From Microvirga lupini (GTDB lineage Bacteria; Pseudomonadota; Alphaproteobacteria; Rhizobiales; Beijerinckiaceae): 64,000 nt of DNA. The position numbers were made by a program, and so were the translations under genes. The first letter of the stretch is position 1; each line of letters starts with the position of its first letter. The notes under the pieces were generated by a model. That model saw nothing but the letters and a program-made list of their open reading frames with translations, made no database searches and was not told where the DNA came from. Shown here piece after piece: positions 53,350 through 61,879 of the stretch. Location: assembly GCF_014191055.1 (NCBI RefSeq), contig NZ_JACHWB010000003.1, forward strand, positions 186,001-250,000, read 5' to 3'.

Positions 53350-53745
53350 GCTCAAGGCTTTGTGTCGGAGCGCCCATGAAAGCGCTGTGCCCGGTACACG
53401 ACCGGTGGCATATGGACGAGCCGCTGCTCGGGGTTGAGCTATTGCGCTGGCTAGGCGGCGTGGTAATCCTTGTCGGCGCCAATCTATCCCACCGCGACGC
53501 TGGTGGTCTCGTCCGCCTACCGCTACATGCGCAACCCGCGCATCGTCGAGGAGACGCTCGGAAGGCGCGGTTAGCCGGGGCCGATGGCCTCGACCAAATA
53601 GGTATCGGACATTGGGCTCGGTTGAACGTCCGCTCACGCTGCCAACCCGGCAGTTACCGTAAGGTCGCCTCGGCCAAAAGGCGATATTCTGGACGCATAC
53701 AGCGCGACTTTCCGAGAACACGCTTCATGGAACCGGGGTTGCGCC
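53350..53745. other. Possible gene remnant before the HWE kinase gene
   Basis: About 400 bases. A frame from 53376 reads MKALCPVHDRWHMDEP and LLRWLGGVVILVGANL, then the sense shifts to another frame reading IYPTATLVVSSAYRYMRN and PRIVEETLGRRG up to a stop at 53572. Together they look like the two ends of a short membrane protein broken by a frameshift. I do not recognise the family, so a coincidence is possible. No other gene is seen. Confidence 0.3.
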
Positions 53746-54840
53746 CTATGCCACAGGAGCATCGACCGTGCAAACAACTCCCGTCGGCACAAAGGCGATC
53801 TCGACCTGACCATCGAGATCGTTTGCCAGGCTGCGCTCAATCAGACGCGAGCCGAAGCCGCGGCGAGACGGCGCCTTCACAGGCGGACCGCCACTTTCCG
53901 TCCAGCGCAGGCTCAGCCTGGGTGGTGCTGCTCCGTTCTGCACCGTCCACGAGACCTCAACGGTACCGACCTTGTTGGACAGAGCCCCATACTTGACTGC
54001 ATTGGTGGCCAATTCATGCAAAGCCATGGCGAGGGCCAACGACATCCGAGGGGTGAGCCGGACATGTGGCCCGGCAATGTGCAGCCGGTTCTCATTCGAG
54101 GTCTGGTACGGCTCGAGCGCTCGCGTGACGACTTCGATCAGGTCGGCTCCCTCCCAACTCTCGCGGGTGAGCACATCGTGCGCCCGTGACAGGGCGAGCA
54201 GCCGCATCTGAACCGCCTCTCTCGCATCCTCCGGCGTGACATTCGTGCGCAAGGTTTGCATGACGATCGACTGCACCGTGGCCAGGGTGTTCTTCACACG
54301 GTGATTCAGTTCGCCGATGAGCAACTGCTGGTGCTCGGCGGCGCGCCTGGCCTGGTCAAGCGCGGCCGTCAGGCGCTTCTCCGCCGTATGCATTTCGGCC
54401 AGGCGGGCCCGAGCCTCGTATTGCCGCTCCCGCCCACGCAGGGCGCTCCGAGCCACGCTGACCAGGGTTCCGGCATGGAAGGGACGCTCCAGGAAGATCA
54501 CGTTGCCGAGGATCTCGGTGAGACGGGCCAGGGCAGGATTGCGTTCGACCCCACCCCCGCGATGGGTCAGCAGCACGAATGCGAAGTCGGACCAGGTTGG
54601 CTGGTCCGCCAGCCAGCGAGACAGATCCGTCAGGTCGGCGGTGCGGAAAGCCTCGTCGGTGACAAGCGCAAAGCCAGCCCCTCGTTCAAGCTCCCGGACC
54701 AGGGCCGGCAGGTTCGGGCAGACCTCAGTTGCGATCCCGACCCCGTGCAGAATGTCGGCGGCGACCGCAGCATCCCGCCCGTGCGGCGCCAGGATCAGCA
54801 CCCGCATCAAGTGGGGCTGAGACAAGGCATCCATGCTCAA
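53746..54840 (-). CDS. HWE-type histidine kinase with REC-like N-terminus
   Basis: A 364-residue sensor kinase. The N-terminal ~130 residues have a REC-like fold (RVLILAPHGRDAAVAADIL, GFALVTDEAFRTADL) but the usual Lys switch is lost (FLERP instead of KP). A coiled coil (about 135-172) leads to the HWE/HisKA_2 core: LLIGELNHRVKNTLATVQSIVMQ, with phospho-acceptor His180, the N-box MALHELATNAVKYGALSN and the G-box GFGSRLIER. HWE kinases feed stress response pathways, for example via PhyR. The start overlaps the KaiC-like stop by four bases, so they are co-translated. Confidence 0.9.
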   Translation of the reverse strand: MSMDALSQPHLMRVLILAPHGRDAAVAADILHGVGIATEVCPNLPALVRELERGAGFALVTDEAFRTADLTDLSRWLADQPTWSDFAFVLLTHRGGGVERNPALARLTEILGNVIFLERPFHAGTLVSVARSALRGRERQYEARARLAEMHTAEKRLTAALDQARRAAEHQQLLIGELNHRVKNTLATVQSIVMQTLRTNVTPEDAREAVQMRLLALSRAHDVLTRESWEGADLIEVVTRALEPYQTSNENRLHIAGPHVRLTPRMSLALAMALHELATNAVKYGALSNKVGTVEVSWTVQNGAAPPRLSLRWTESGGPPVKAPSRRGFGSRLIERSLANDLDGQVEIAFVPTGVVCTVDAPVA

Positions 54841-56333
54841 CGGTCTTCCAGCAGAGAGGCGCGGTCCCCCTCTGCCATCACCGGCACACCGCGCAGCACG
54901 CCCTGGAAGCCCTTGAGCGGCTCGCCGATGGCAATCCCGCTGCCGTCGAGCCGGATCTCGCGGATGGTGTTCTCGTGCGAGCCGAACCGCTTCTTGATGA
55001 CGGACAGAGCCCGCCGCACCTGGCCGAAGGCCTCGAAGTAGCGCAGCAGGATCACCGTATCGGCCAGATAGGTGACGTCGACGGGAGCCTGCATGTCGCC
55101 CACGAGCCCGTGCTGGGCCACGAGCAGGAAGGTCGAGGCGCCCTGCCGGTTCAGGTATTGCAGCAGTTCATGGATGTGCAGCACCAGGAACTGCTCTTCC
55201 GGCATGGCGGCCTGATAGCCGTTGAGACTGTCGATCACGATGGTCTTGACGCCATGATGATCGATCTTGGTGCGCACCTGGTGCGTGAACTCGCCCGGTG
55301 AGAGTTCGGCGGCGTCGACCTGCTCTATGAACAGGTTGCCGGCAGCGCACATCGCCGCCAGGTCGATGCCCATCAGTCTGGTGCGGTCGAGCAGGAGGCT
55401 GAGCTCCTCGTCGAAGACGAACAATGCGGCCTTCTCGCCCCGCTGGACAGCCGAGACGGCAAATTGCAGCGCGAGAAGCGATTTGCCGGTGCCGGCCGGA
55501 CCCATCACCAGGGTGCTGGATCCTTGCTCAACACCTCCCCCGAGCAGAGCATCGAGTTCACCGATGCCGCTGGTGAGCACGTTACGGGCAAAGCCGGTCT
55601 TGTGCTCGCTGGAGATCAGACGCGGAAAGACCTGGACGCCGCCCTCGACAATCGTGAAGTCGTGAAAGCCGCCCCGGAAGCTCTGGCCGCGATATTTGAT
55701 CACCCGCAGACGGCGGCGTTCGGCCCCGTAAGTCGGGGTCATCTCCTCCAAGCGGATGACCCCATGGGCGAGACTGTGAACGGTCTTGTCGTTCGTGTCG
55801 GTGGTCAGGTCATCCAGCATCAGGACGGTCGCGCCCTGCTTGGCGAAGTAGTGCTTCATCGCGAGGATCTGGCGGCGATAGCGCAGGGAGCTTTGCGCCA
55901 GGAGCCGGATCTCCGATAGGCTGTCGAGCACAATCCGTACCGGCTTGGCCCTCTCGATGGCCTCGAACACGGCCTTGGTGGTTTCGCCGAGCTCCAGATC
56001 GGAGGAGTAGAGCAGGCTCTGCTGGTGCTCGTCATCGAGCAGGCTCTCGGGCGGCACAAGCTCGAACACATGGATGGCATCATCCAAGGACCAGCCGTGG
56101 GACGCTGCGCCCTCGCGCAATTCCTGCTCGGTCTCGGACATGGTGATGTAGAGGCCCGTCTCGCCCGCCTTGGCGCCTGCCAGCAGGAACTGGAGCGCGA
56201 TGGTGGTCTTGCCGGTGCCGGGGTTGCCCTCCAGGAGATAAACGTGGCCCGGAGCGAGGCCCCCTGCGAGAATGTCATCGAGCCCCTCGACCCCGATCTG
56301 CGCTTTGGGGGGGGACTTGGATGGAGCGGTCAT
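54837..56333 (-). CDS. KaiC-like double-domain ATPase
   Basis: A 498-residue RecA-like protein with two KaiC domains. The first Walker A is GNPGTGKT (residues 36-43) and the second GPAGTGKS (278-285); catalytic Glu pairs appear as MSETEQ and FDEELS. The phosphorylation site of cyanobacterial KaiC (Ser431-Thr432) corresponds to Thr421-Tyr422 in VDVTYLADTVILL. It overlaps the HWE kinase gene, and its own start is inside the HigA-like gene. KaiC homologues outside cyanobacteria have been linked to stress resistance and hourglass timing. Partner KaiB is not in the window. Confidence 0.9.
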   Translation of the reverse strand: MTAPSKSPPKAQIGVEGLDDILAGGLAPGHVYLLEGNPGTGKTTIALQFLLAGAKAGETGLYITMSETEQELREGAASHGWSLDDAIHVFELVPPESLLDDEHQQSLLYSSDLELGETTKAVFEAIERAKPVRIVLDSLSEIRLLAQSSLRYRRQILAMKHYFAKQGATVLMLDDLTTDTNDKTVHSLAHGVIRLEEMTPTYGAERRRLRVIKYRGQSFRGGFHDFTIVEGGVQVFPRLISSEHKTGFARNVLTSGIGELDALLGGGVEQGSSTLVMGPAGTGKSLLALQFAVSAVQRGEKAALFVFDEELSLLLDRTRLMGIDLAAMCAAGNLFIEQVDAAELSPGEFTHQVRTKIDHHGVKTIVIDSLNGYQAAMPEEQFLVLHIHELLQYLNRQGASTFLLVAQHGLVGDMQAPVDVTYLADTVILLRYFEAFGQVRRALSVIKKRFGSHENTIREIRLDGSGIAIGEPLKGFQGVLRGVPVMAEGDRASLLEDR

Positions 56334-56673
56334 ACGGAAGTCCGATCTCGGCCTGAATAGCCGGTGGCAGGGAGTGGGTTGGGATCAGCGTCAAGACCCC
56401 GGCAAGCGCCTGCTCGGCATGCCAGAGGTCATAGCGCTGCTGGAGATCGAGCCAGAACTGGGGAGCGGTTCCTGACAGGCGAGCCAGGCGAGCGGCCATC
56501 TCTGGGCTGACCGCCGCCGTCCCGGCAAGAACGCGGTGGAGGGTCTGGCGGGCGACGCGCAGCTCGCGGGCGGCCTGGCTCACGGAAAGGTCGAGGCCGG
56601 GCAGAACATGATCCCGCAGCATCCTACCGGGATGGAGCGGTGTTCGAGGGCAGGCATCGCGAGTCGGAGCCAT
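56275..56673 (-). CDS. HigA-like helix-turn-helix protein (orphan antitoxin type)
   Basis: A 132-residue XRE-family protein from MAPTRDACPRTPLHPGRM, following the HigA layout: LHPGRMLRDHVLPGLDLSVSQAARELRVARQTLHRVLAGTAAVSPEMAARLARLSGTAPQFWLDLQQRYDLW. The usual HigA stops near here, but this one has about 40 further residues. No HigB-like toxin is readable upstream in any frame. Its 3' end overlaps the KaiC gene by 59 nt, so the three genes (HigA-like, KaiC-like, HWE kinase) may be one operon, and HigA could be its autoregulator. Confidence 0.8.
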   Translation of the reverse strand: MAPTRDACPRTPLHPGRMLRDHVLPGLDLSVSQAARELRVARQTLHRVLAGTAAVSPEMAARLARLSGTAPQFWLDLQQRYDLWHAEQALAGVLTLIPTHSLPPAIQAEIGLPYDRSIQVPPQSADRGRGAR

Positions 56674-57325
56674 GATCCTGCTTTCGGTGAGGCTGATTGT
56701 AGCGTTATGGGTGACAGCGCGCCGGAAGCAAGAGGATGACGGACACGGCCGAGCGGTATGTCGTGGAATGCATATCTCAGGTATCTGAGGGCGCGTCCGA
56801 ACGGAACCATCATCCCGGTGTTGTCCCACATCGCCGGGACGAGTTGTTTCAGGCACCGGCGGCCGAGAGATGCGTGCGCTCCCGCCTGTAGCAGAGGGGA
56901 GCGTCCAATGGACCGCTTCTATTTCGATATTCACGACGGCGAACGTTTCACCCGCGACAAGGTGGGAAACCTGTGCCGGGGCCGTAAGGCGATGCGCGAC
57001 GCCGCTTCCGGACATCGCCCGGGACGAACTGCCCGATGGCGACCGGCGGGATTTTTACCGTCAAGGTCAGGGACGAGAGCGGGCAGTACTAATTCCAGGC
57101 GATGCTTTCGCTCACGGCCAACTGGCTCGAACATCAGGATGAGTAAGCCAAAGACGGGTCGAGAGCCGCAGCCCAGCAGCCATAGCGTTCACAAGCGCTC
57201 TGTGCAGCTCTCTCTCTCAGGCTGGCCAGGCAGACGATCGAGGAGACGAAGCGGGTGATCGAAAAATCTCGCAAGCTGCTGGATCGGCCGACCGGATTGC
57301 ACCCTCCGAAACACCCGAATCGGAA
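56674..57325. other. Region of decayed genes before otsA
   Basis: Besides the DUF6894 pseudogene (separate entry), a frame near 57190-57330 reads ALSLRLARQTIEETKRVIEK and SRKLLDRP and then stops, without a start codon; it resembles a small helical rhizobial protein that has lost its beginning. No complete gene is present. No EcfG promoter for otsA was found. Confidence 0.4.
56908..57146 (+). pseudogene. DUF6894 protein gene with frameshifts
   Basis: The gene opens MDRFYFDIHDGERFTRDKVG, the DUF6894 start, then the sense continues in a second frame as LPDIARDELPDGDRRDF and in a third as FTVKVRDESGQY, an in-frame stop, and FQAMLSLTANWLEHQDE before the final stop at 57144. At least two frameshifts and one internal stop are needed to rebuild the protein of about 78 residues. 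DUF6894 proteins are short, with unknown role, common in Methylobacteriaceae and Bradyrhizobium. Confidence 0.75.
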
Positions 57326-58804
57326 ATGAATGACAAGACCAGCTTGGATCGAATACCTTCGCGGCGCCCGTCTCGGAACAGTCCGGAGAGCTTTGTGGCC
57401 CGCCTTGTCGTTGTTTCCAATCGGGTCTCGATCCCCGATCCCACCGGTAAGGGTTCCGCCGGCGGTCTGGCGGTTGCCCTGCGCGAAGCCTTCCAAGGCC
57501 AGGACGGTTTATGGTTCGGCTGGAGCGGTAAAGTCTCAGCCCATCCATCGGCCGAGCCCAGGATGATCGACAAGGGCCATGTGCGCTATGCCCTGATGGA
57601 TCTGACCGCCACGGACCGCCGGGAATATTACAGCGGGTTTGCCAACCGGGCGCTCTGGCCCGTGATGCATTACCGCATTGGTCTGTCGGAATTCTCCCGC
57701 GCGGACTACGCCGGTTACCTGCGGGTCAACCGGACCTTCGCCGGGGCGCTGGCGCGGCTGATCAGGCCGGACGATCTCATCTGGGTGCACGACTACCATC
57801 TGATCCCACTGGCCGCCGAGTTGCGGGCGCTGGGCCTGGCTAACCGGATCGGCTACTTCCGCCACATCCCCTGGCCCGCTCCGGAGGTTGTCGGCACCTT
57901 GCCCGGGAGCCAAGACTTGCTGCGTGCGATCACAGACTACGATCTCGTCGGTGTGCAGACCGCACGGGATGCGGACAACCTCCGGCGCGGCATCCTCCAG
58001 GAGTTCGATGCCGCCCAACGCACGGCTGATGTGATCGCCCTTGATGGCCGCCAGGCCCGGGTGAAGGGCTTTCCCATTGCCATTGACATGAGCGGCTTCG
58101 AGCAGGCGGCCCCCCGCCCCGCCACCCATCGCCTGCTCAAGCAGACCGTCGCCAGCCTGGGCTCACGCAGCCTCATCATCGGGGTCGACCGCCTCGATTA
58201 TTCCAAGGGCATCCCGGAGCGAATGGAAGCCTTCGAGCGCTTTCTCATCAGCAACCCCGATCAGCGTGGCCGCGTGACTTATCTCCAGATCGCTCCGACA
58301 AGCCGCAGCGAGGTGCCCGAGTATGCCGCGCTCAGCCGGACCGTGAGCGAAACCCTCGGTCGGATCAACGGGGCGCACGGCGAACCCGGCTGGGTGCCGA
58401 TCCACTACGTGACGAGCGCCTACCCCCGCAGCGTCCTAGCGGGTCTGTATCGCATCGCACGGGTCGGCCTCGTCACGCCGATGCGCGACGGCATGAACCT
58501 TGTGGCCAAGGAATACGTAGCCGCTCAGGATCCGGAGGATCCCGGCGTGCTGGTGCTGTCCAAGTTCGCTGGGGCGGCCGAGCAGCTCGGTGGCGCGCTC
58601 ATCGTCAACCCCAACGATAAGTTCGAGGTCGCTGAGGCCATCAACGCGGCCCTCCACATGGACCAGGCGGAGCGGATCGCCCGCTGGCAGCGGATGATGG
58701 ATCTGCTCCGGCGCTACGACATCGCCTGGTGGACCAATGCCTTTCTCAAGGAACTTGCGGGCCAGAGGAAAACCAGCAAGGCCCGGCGCCCGGCGCCGGT
58801 CTAG
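57326..58804 (+). CDS. otsA: Trehalose-6-phosphate synthase
   Basis: Glycosyltransferase 20 enzyme joining UDP-glucose and glucose-6-phosphate to trehalose-6-phosphate, an osmotic and desiccation protectant. The 492-residue product starts MNDKTSLDRIPSRRPSRN; a GTG at the VARLVVVSNRVS site is an alternative start. Motifs include GGLAVALREAF, WFGWSG, WVHDYHLIPLAAELRALG, IGVDRLDYSKGIPERMEAFE and TPMRDGMNLVAKEYVAAQ. No otsB is in the window. Placement in a stress-gene region fits the role. Confidence 0.94.
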   Translation: MNDKTSLDRIPSRRPSRNSPESFVARLVVVSNRVSIPDPTGKGSAGGLAVALREAFQGQDGLWFGWSGKVSAHPSAEPRMIDKGHVRYALMDLTATDRREYYSGFANRALWPVMHYRIGLSEFSRADYAGYLRVNRTFAGALARLIRPDDLIWVHDYHLIPLAAELRALGLANRIGYFRHIPWPAPEVVGTLPGSQDLLRAITDYDLVGVQTARDADNLRRGILQEFDAAQRTADVIALDGRQARVKGFPIAIDMSGFEQAAPRPATHRLLKQTVASLGSRSLIIGVDRLDYSKGIPERMEAFERFLISNPDQRGRVTYLQIAPTSRSEVPEYAALSRTVSETLGRINGAHGEPGWVPIHYVTSAYPRSVLAGLYRIARVGLVTPMRDGMNLVAKEYVAAQDPEDPGVLVLSKFAGAAEQLGGALIVNPNDKFEVAEAINAALHMDQAERIARWQRMMDLLRRYDIAWWTNAFLKELAGQRKTSKARRPAPV

Positions 58805-58878
58805 GGCTAAGGCCCAAGATCATCGACGTGCCGACTACCCTTGCAGACGCCAAGCGGGCGCAACAACGGAGTTTCACA

Positions 58879-59151
58879 ATGTCGGAGTCCAAAGAAGCTC
58901 GGAAGCCGAATGCAGCGCTGATGAAGCCGCTCCAGCCCTCGCCGGAACTAGCGGCCATTGTGGGCGCGGCTCCCTTGCCCCGCCCGGAGGTGGTGAGCAA
59001 GGTGTGGGAGTACATCAAGAAGCACAAACTCCAGAACCCGCAGAACAAGCGCGAGATTATGGCCGATGAGAAGCTTCAGGCGGTGTTCGGTGGCAAGAAC
59101 AAGGTCAGCATGTTCGAGATGAACAAGCACCTCGCCCAGCACCTGAAATGA
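58879..59151 (+). CDS. SWIB/MDM2 domain protein
   Basis: A 90-residue protein from MSESKEARKPNAALMKPL. The SWIB core is LQPSPELAAIVGAAPLPRPEVVSKVWEYIKKHKLQNPQNKREIMADEKLQAVFGGKNKVSMFEMNKHLAQHL, matching the eukaryotic SWIB/MDM2 fold and its bacterial homologues in Chlamydiae and Alphaproteobacteria. The bacterial role is not settled; it may relate to DNA condensation or topoisomerase. It is 74 nt after otsA on the same strand. Confidence 0.9.
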   Translation: MSESKEARKPNAALMKPLQPSPELAAIVGAAPLPRPEVVSKVWEYIKKHKLQNPQNKREIMADEKLQAVFGGKNKVSMFEMNKHLAQHLK

Positions 59152-59394
59152 CGCTCATGGTTGTAGAGGAGTGGTCTGCGCCCATACAGAGATTAAAAAC
59201 AGGAGAAGAAGCCTAATCGACGCTGTGCGTTTGCTCAGGGATGTATCTCCGATTGAGCACGTCCAGCGCTGCCATCCCTGCTTGTTGCCAAGCTGGCACC
59301 GATCGCGAACGCATCGTGATCGGGCGTGTTCCTAGGCAAGTCCCCTTGTGCCGGATAAGCTTCGAGGGATCATGACAGGGCTGGAGCGGCCGAG

Positions 59395-59643
59395 ATGATG
59401 AAGAGGCAGACACTTGCGATCCCCGACATCTATGTGCCGGTGCAGCGGCGCCAGACGCTTGATCCCAAGAAAGTCGAAGCCGTCGCAGAGAGCATGATGG
59501 AAAAGGGACAGGAAGTGCCGATTCTCGTGCGGCCTGACGGCCAACGGTTTGTCCTGGTCGAGGGGCTGCATCGACTGGAAGCCTGCAAGGCTCTCGGAGA
59601 GACCACTATCCCGGCTTACTTGGTGCAGGCGCGGAAGCATTGA
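59395..59643 (+). CDS. Stand-alone ParB/Srx-like domain protein
   Basis: An 82-residue protein (MMKRQTLAIPDIYVPVQRRQTLDPKKVEAV) with the ParB-N core ESMMEKGQEVPILVRPDGQRFVLVEGLHRLEACKALGETTIPAYLV. The motif GLHRLEA corresponds to the GEHRWRA box of ParB, but the partition and DNA-binding domains are absent. Small proteins of this sort in Hyphomicrobiales are annotated ParB N-terminal domain-containing proteins; the function is unknown, possibly CTPase or sulfiredoxin-like. Confidence 0.8.
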   Translation: MMKRQTLAIPDIYVPVQRRQTLDPKKVEAVAESMMEKGQEVPILVRPDGQRFVLVEGLHRLEACKALGETTIPAYLVQARKH

Positions 59644-60033
59644 TCGGCGTTCGGTGCAAGAGCGGAACAGCTCTGTAACGGGCCTTGGACGGAGCCGGCC
59701 GGGGGCAGATCTCCCCCAAACCATGGCCACGGCCCTTTGCGAGTAGCTCAGGGCTCGGCCCTGTAGAGCCTGGGGACGACAGGATCCGGGTTCGCGTAGG
59801 AGGATGACGCATTCTCATCCGATCCCGTCCTCGTGCCTATCAGTCCCTGAAGCAGAGCCTTGTAACGGCCATCATGCCACCCTATCGTTCCGGCATCGAA
59901 ATTGGCCGACGACTGAGCTGCTGCGCTGACCGAGCATCCGCACGGACGACCTCCCCAAGCATCGATACTTATTAAGCCAGGGCGCTGACGCATCTTGGCC
60001 TCACCTGATCATGAACAGGGAAAGGAACTCGTC
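59644..60033. other. Region upstream of the first cold-shock gene
   Basis: About 390 bases without a supportable gene. A small hairpin with ggggg-cagatct-ccccc at 59701-59717 lies in it. No clear promoter was identified. Confidence 0.3.
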
Positions 60034-60243
60034 ATGGCAACCGGCACAGTGAAGTGGTACAATGAAACAAAGGGCTATGGCTTCATCCAGCCGGATGCTG
60101 GCGGCAAGGACGTCTTCGTTCATGCGTCCGCACTTGAGCGCGCTGGCCTGCGTGGTCTGGCTGAGGGTCAGAAGGTCTCCTATGACGTCGAATCCGACCG
60201 CCGCACCGGCAAGGAATCGGCATCGAACCTAAAGACGGCCTGA
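60034..60243 (+). CDS. Cold-shock protein (CspA family)
   Basis: A 69-residue RNA/ssDNA-binding OB-fold protein: [21 protein letters not shown] with RNP1 (KGYGFIQP) and RNP2 (VFVHASAL). The ribosome-binding site aaggaa is upstream. A strong terminator follows 29 nt after the stop. A second Csp gene at 60985 has the same core, so the two are paralogues with different 5' leaders. Confidence 0.95.
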   Translation: MATGTVKWYNETKGYGFIQPDAGGKDVFVHASALERAGLRGLAEGQKVSYDVESDRRTGKESASNLKTA

Positions 60244-60272
60244 TCAAGCTCTCTGGTCATTAACTTCGCAAG

Positions 60273-60301
60273 AGAGGCCGCTCCGACTTGGAGCGGCCTC
60301 T
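60273..60301 (+). terminator. Rho-independent terminator after csp gene
   Basis: Perfect 12-bp stem agaggccgctcc / ggagcggcctct with a 5-nt loop, followed by gcgtttt. Confidence 0.8.
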
Positions 60302-60357
60302 GCGTTTTGGCCCATGAGGCATCTCGGTGCGTCCAGCTCTGCAAAGGAACACGAACA

Positions 60358-60585
60358 TTGGCCCGCAACAAGTCAAAGCCCGTCGAGAGCGGCTATGCCC
60401 TCTTCGACGTTCTCTATGAGGATGGCTCCCGTAGCTCGAACCGACGCGTCCCGCGCTCAATTCTAGGTGGGCTCGACGGCGATGAACCCGCTCGGAAGGC
60501 CATTGAGGAGCAGGACAACGCCATCGCGGAGAAAGCCGGCAGGCCCCGCGTTCCGATCAAGAAGATGACGCGATCACCCGTCTAG
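60358..60585 (+). CDS. Small conserved protein with TTG start
   Basis: A 75-residue protein reading MARNKSKPVESGYALFDVLYEDGSRSSNRRVPRSILGG from a TTG start (60358) with aaaggaac upstream. Family members in Hyphomicrobiales carry the same YALFDVLYEDG--SSNR-VP segment. The C-terminal DGDEPARKAIEEQDNAIAEKAGRPRVPI is helical. The function is unknown. It lies between the two cold-shock genes, which suggests a stress or nucleic acid role (context only). Confidence 0.7.
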   Translation: MARNKSKPVESGYALFDVLYEDGSRSSNRRVPRSILGGLDGDEPARKAIEEQDNAIAEKAGRPRVPIKKMTRSPV

Positions 60586-60984
60586 CGTGAGCCGCTCTTT
60601 GCTGCCCGGGAGCGGAGCTGGCCTTGCCCTAGCTGATGCCTGGCGCAGACCAATCCCTCCCGGCGATCATAGTCATTCCCGGTGAGATCGGAAGATTTTG
60701 GGCCCGCCGTCGGAAATCTCATTGGCGTTATGGGAAAGCAAAACAGGGAAGCAAATCCTTCTGCCCCCTGTTCTTCGAGCAATCCCGGCCGGTGCTCTTG
60801 TAAAAATCCGACAAATCTCTATATCTCTATTATCGACTTTGGCCGGACAATCGGGCCGTTCCGCTGTTGGCTCTGCCAGGCGCACGTTCAGACTCTCTCC
60901 AAAACATCGACGAACCGGGTTGAAGTCGCGCTTTCGCGCGCCTCGGCTCACGTGCATCTGCAACAACTGCGAAAGGTTATCCCT
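60586..60984 (+). promoter_or_regulatory. Long leader of the second cold-shock gene
   Basis: About 400 bases precede the second Csp gene, with no supportable gene. Csp mRNAs typically have long leaders acting as RNA thermometers. Only weak local pairing (ccggccggtg near 60786) was recognised by eye. Confidence 0.3.
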
Positions 60985-61194
60985 ATGATCATGGGTACTG
61001 TGAAATTCTACAATGACATGAAGGGCTTCGGCTTCATCCAGCCGGACAACGGCGACAAGGACGTGTTCGTCCACGCCACCGCCCTTGAGCGCGCCGGCAT
61101 GCGCAACCTCGTCGAAGGCCAGAAGGTCTCGTTCGACACGGCCGAAGACCGCCGCTCCGGCAAGATCGCCGTCAATAACATCGAAGCCGCATGA
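60985..61194 (+). CDS. Cold-shock protein (CspA family)
   Basis: A 69-residue CspA-type protein: MIMGTVKFYNDMKGFGFIQPD, with RNP1 KGFGFIQP and RNP2 VFVHATAL. ATG 60985 with gaaagg 7 nt upstream; a second ATG two codons later is the classical start MGTVKFYN. It shares its backbone with the gene at 60034 but differs in the C-terminal third (AEDRRSGKIAVNNIEAA). A terminator follows after about 45 nt. Confidence 0.95.
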   Translation: MIMGTVKFYNDMKGFGFIQPDNGDKDVFVHATALERAGMRNLVEGQKVSFDTAEDRRSGKIAVNNIEAA

Positions 61195-61238
61195 GGCCCG
61201 CCTCTTCGGTGCAGGCTTACCTGCACTGAGCCATCAAG

Positions 61239-61264
61239 GCCGCTCCCATGGGAGCGGCTTTTTG
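61239..61264 (+). terminator. Rho-independent terminator after second csp gene
   Basis: gccgctccc (61239-61247) and gggagcggc (61250-61258) pair over 8-9 bp with a minimal loop, and ttttt plus gttt follow. Confidence 0.75.
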
Positions 61265-61313
61265 TTTGCACTCGTGGTGCTGCCCCTGCGCAGTCACACA
61301 CTGGAGAACCAAC

Positions 61314-61505
61314 ATGACCCACAAATACAAGATCCGACAGATGGTGCACCTCGTGCGTGCGCCGATTTCCGACAGCCGTGCTGGCGGCAGCGGCATCTAC
61401 GAGGTCGTACGGCTCATGCCGGCCGATGAGACCGGTGAAGTCTCGTACCGGATCAAGTCGGGCATGACGGAGCGGGCCGTCCGAGAGAGCGAGATCAGAG
61501 CATGA
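61314..61505 (+). CDS. Small protein, family with 44521 gene
   Basis: A 63-residue protein, MTHKYKIRQMVHLVRAPISDSRAGG then GIYEVVRLMPADETGEVSYRIKSGMTERAVRESEI. It matches the 44521 gene in layout and key residues (MTH, IYE-RL-P, YRIK, R-VRE). The stop overlaps the DUF6481 start by four bases (ATGA), so the two are co-translated. Function unknown; the position after two csp genes suggests a nucleic acid or stress role. Confidence 0.75.
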   Translation: MTHKYKIRQMVHLVRAPISDSRAGGSGIYEVVRLMPADETGEVSYRIKSGMTERAVRESEIRA

Positions 61506-61879
61506 GCGGCTTCCGGGATAAGGGCTTCGGCGACCGGCTGAGCACGGCCCAGAACGCCCGCAAGGCCATGCTGGAGCGTGTCCGAGCAAAGCCGGGTGCC
61601 GACGATCCGGCTGTGGCCGAGCGCAGAGCAGCTCGCCAGGCTATCAGCGCCGCCCGTGAGGCGCGGCTGGCCGAACGCGAGGCCGCCAAGGTCGCCGAGC
61701 AGGCCCGCGTGGCCGCAGAGCGGGAGGCAAGCCAAGCGGCCGAACATGAGCAGCGCCGTGCTCAGGAGGCAAACGAGGCTGTCGAGAGAGCGGAGCGAGC
61801 CGAGCGCCAGGTTGCTCTGGAAGCAGAGCAAAAGGCAGCCCGGGATGCCCGCTATGCCGCCCGAAAGGCACGCAAGTGA
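61502..61879 (+). CDS. DUF6481 family protein
   Basis: A 125-residue highly charged helical protein: MSGFRDKGFGDRLSTAQNARKAMLERVRAKPGADDPAVAERRAARQAI, then Ala/Arg/Glu-rich coiled coil to ARDARYAARKARK. The N-terminal block FRDKGFGDRLSTAQ is typical of DUF6481. Together with csp and the small 61314 protein it forms a cluster often seen in Hyphomicrobiales. Its role is unknown. Confidence 0.85.
   Translation: MSGFRDKGFGDRLSTAQNARKAMLERVRAKPGADDPAVAERRAARQAISAAREARLAEREAAKVAEQARVAAEREASQAAEHEQRRAQEANEAVERAERAERQVALEAEQKAARDARYAARKARK

Noticed and set aside
56674..57015. HigB toxin partner for the HigA-like gene
   Set aside because: All frames of the upstream DNA were read; none resembles HigB.
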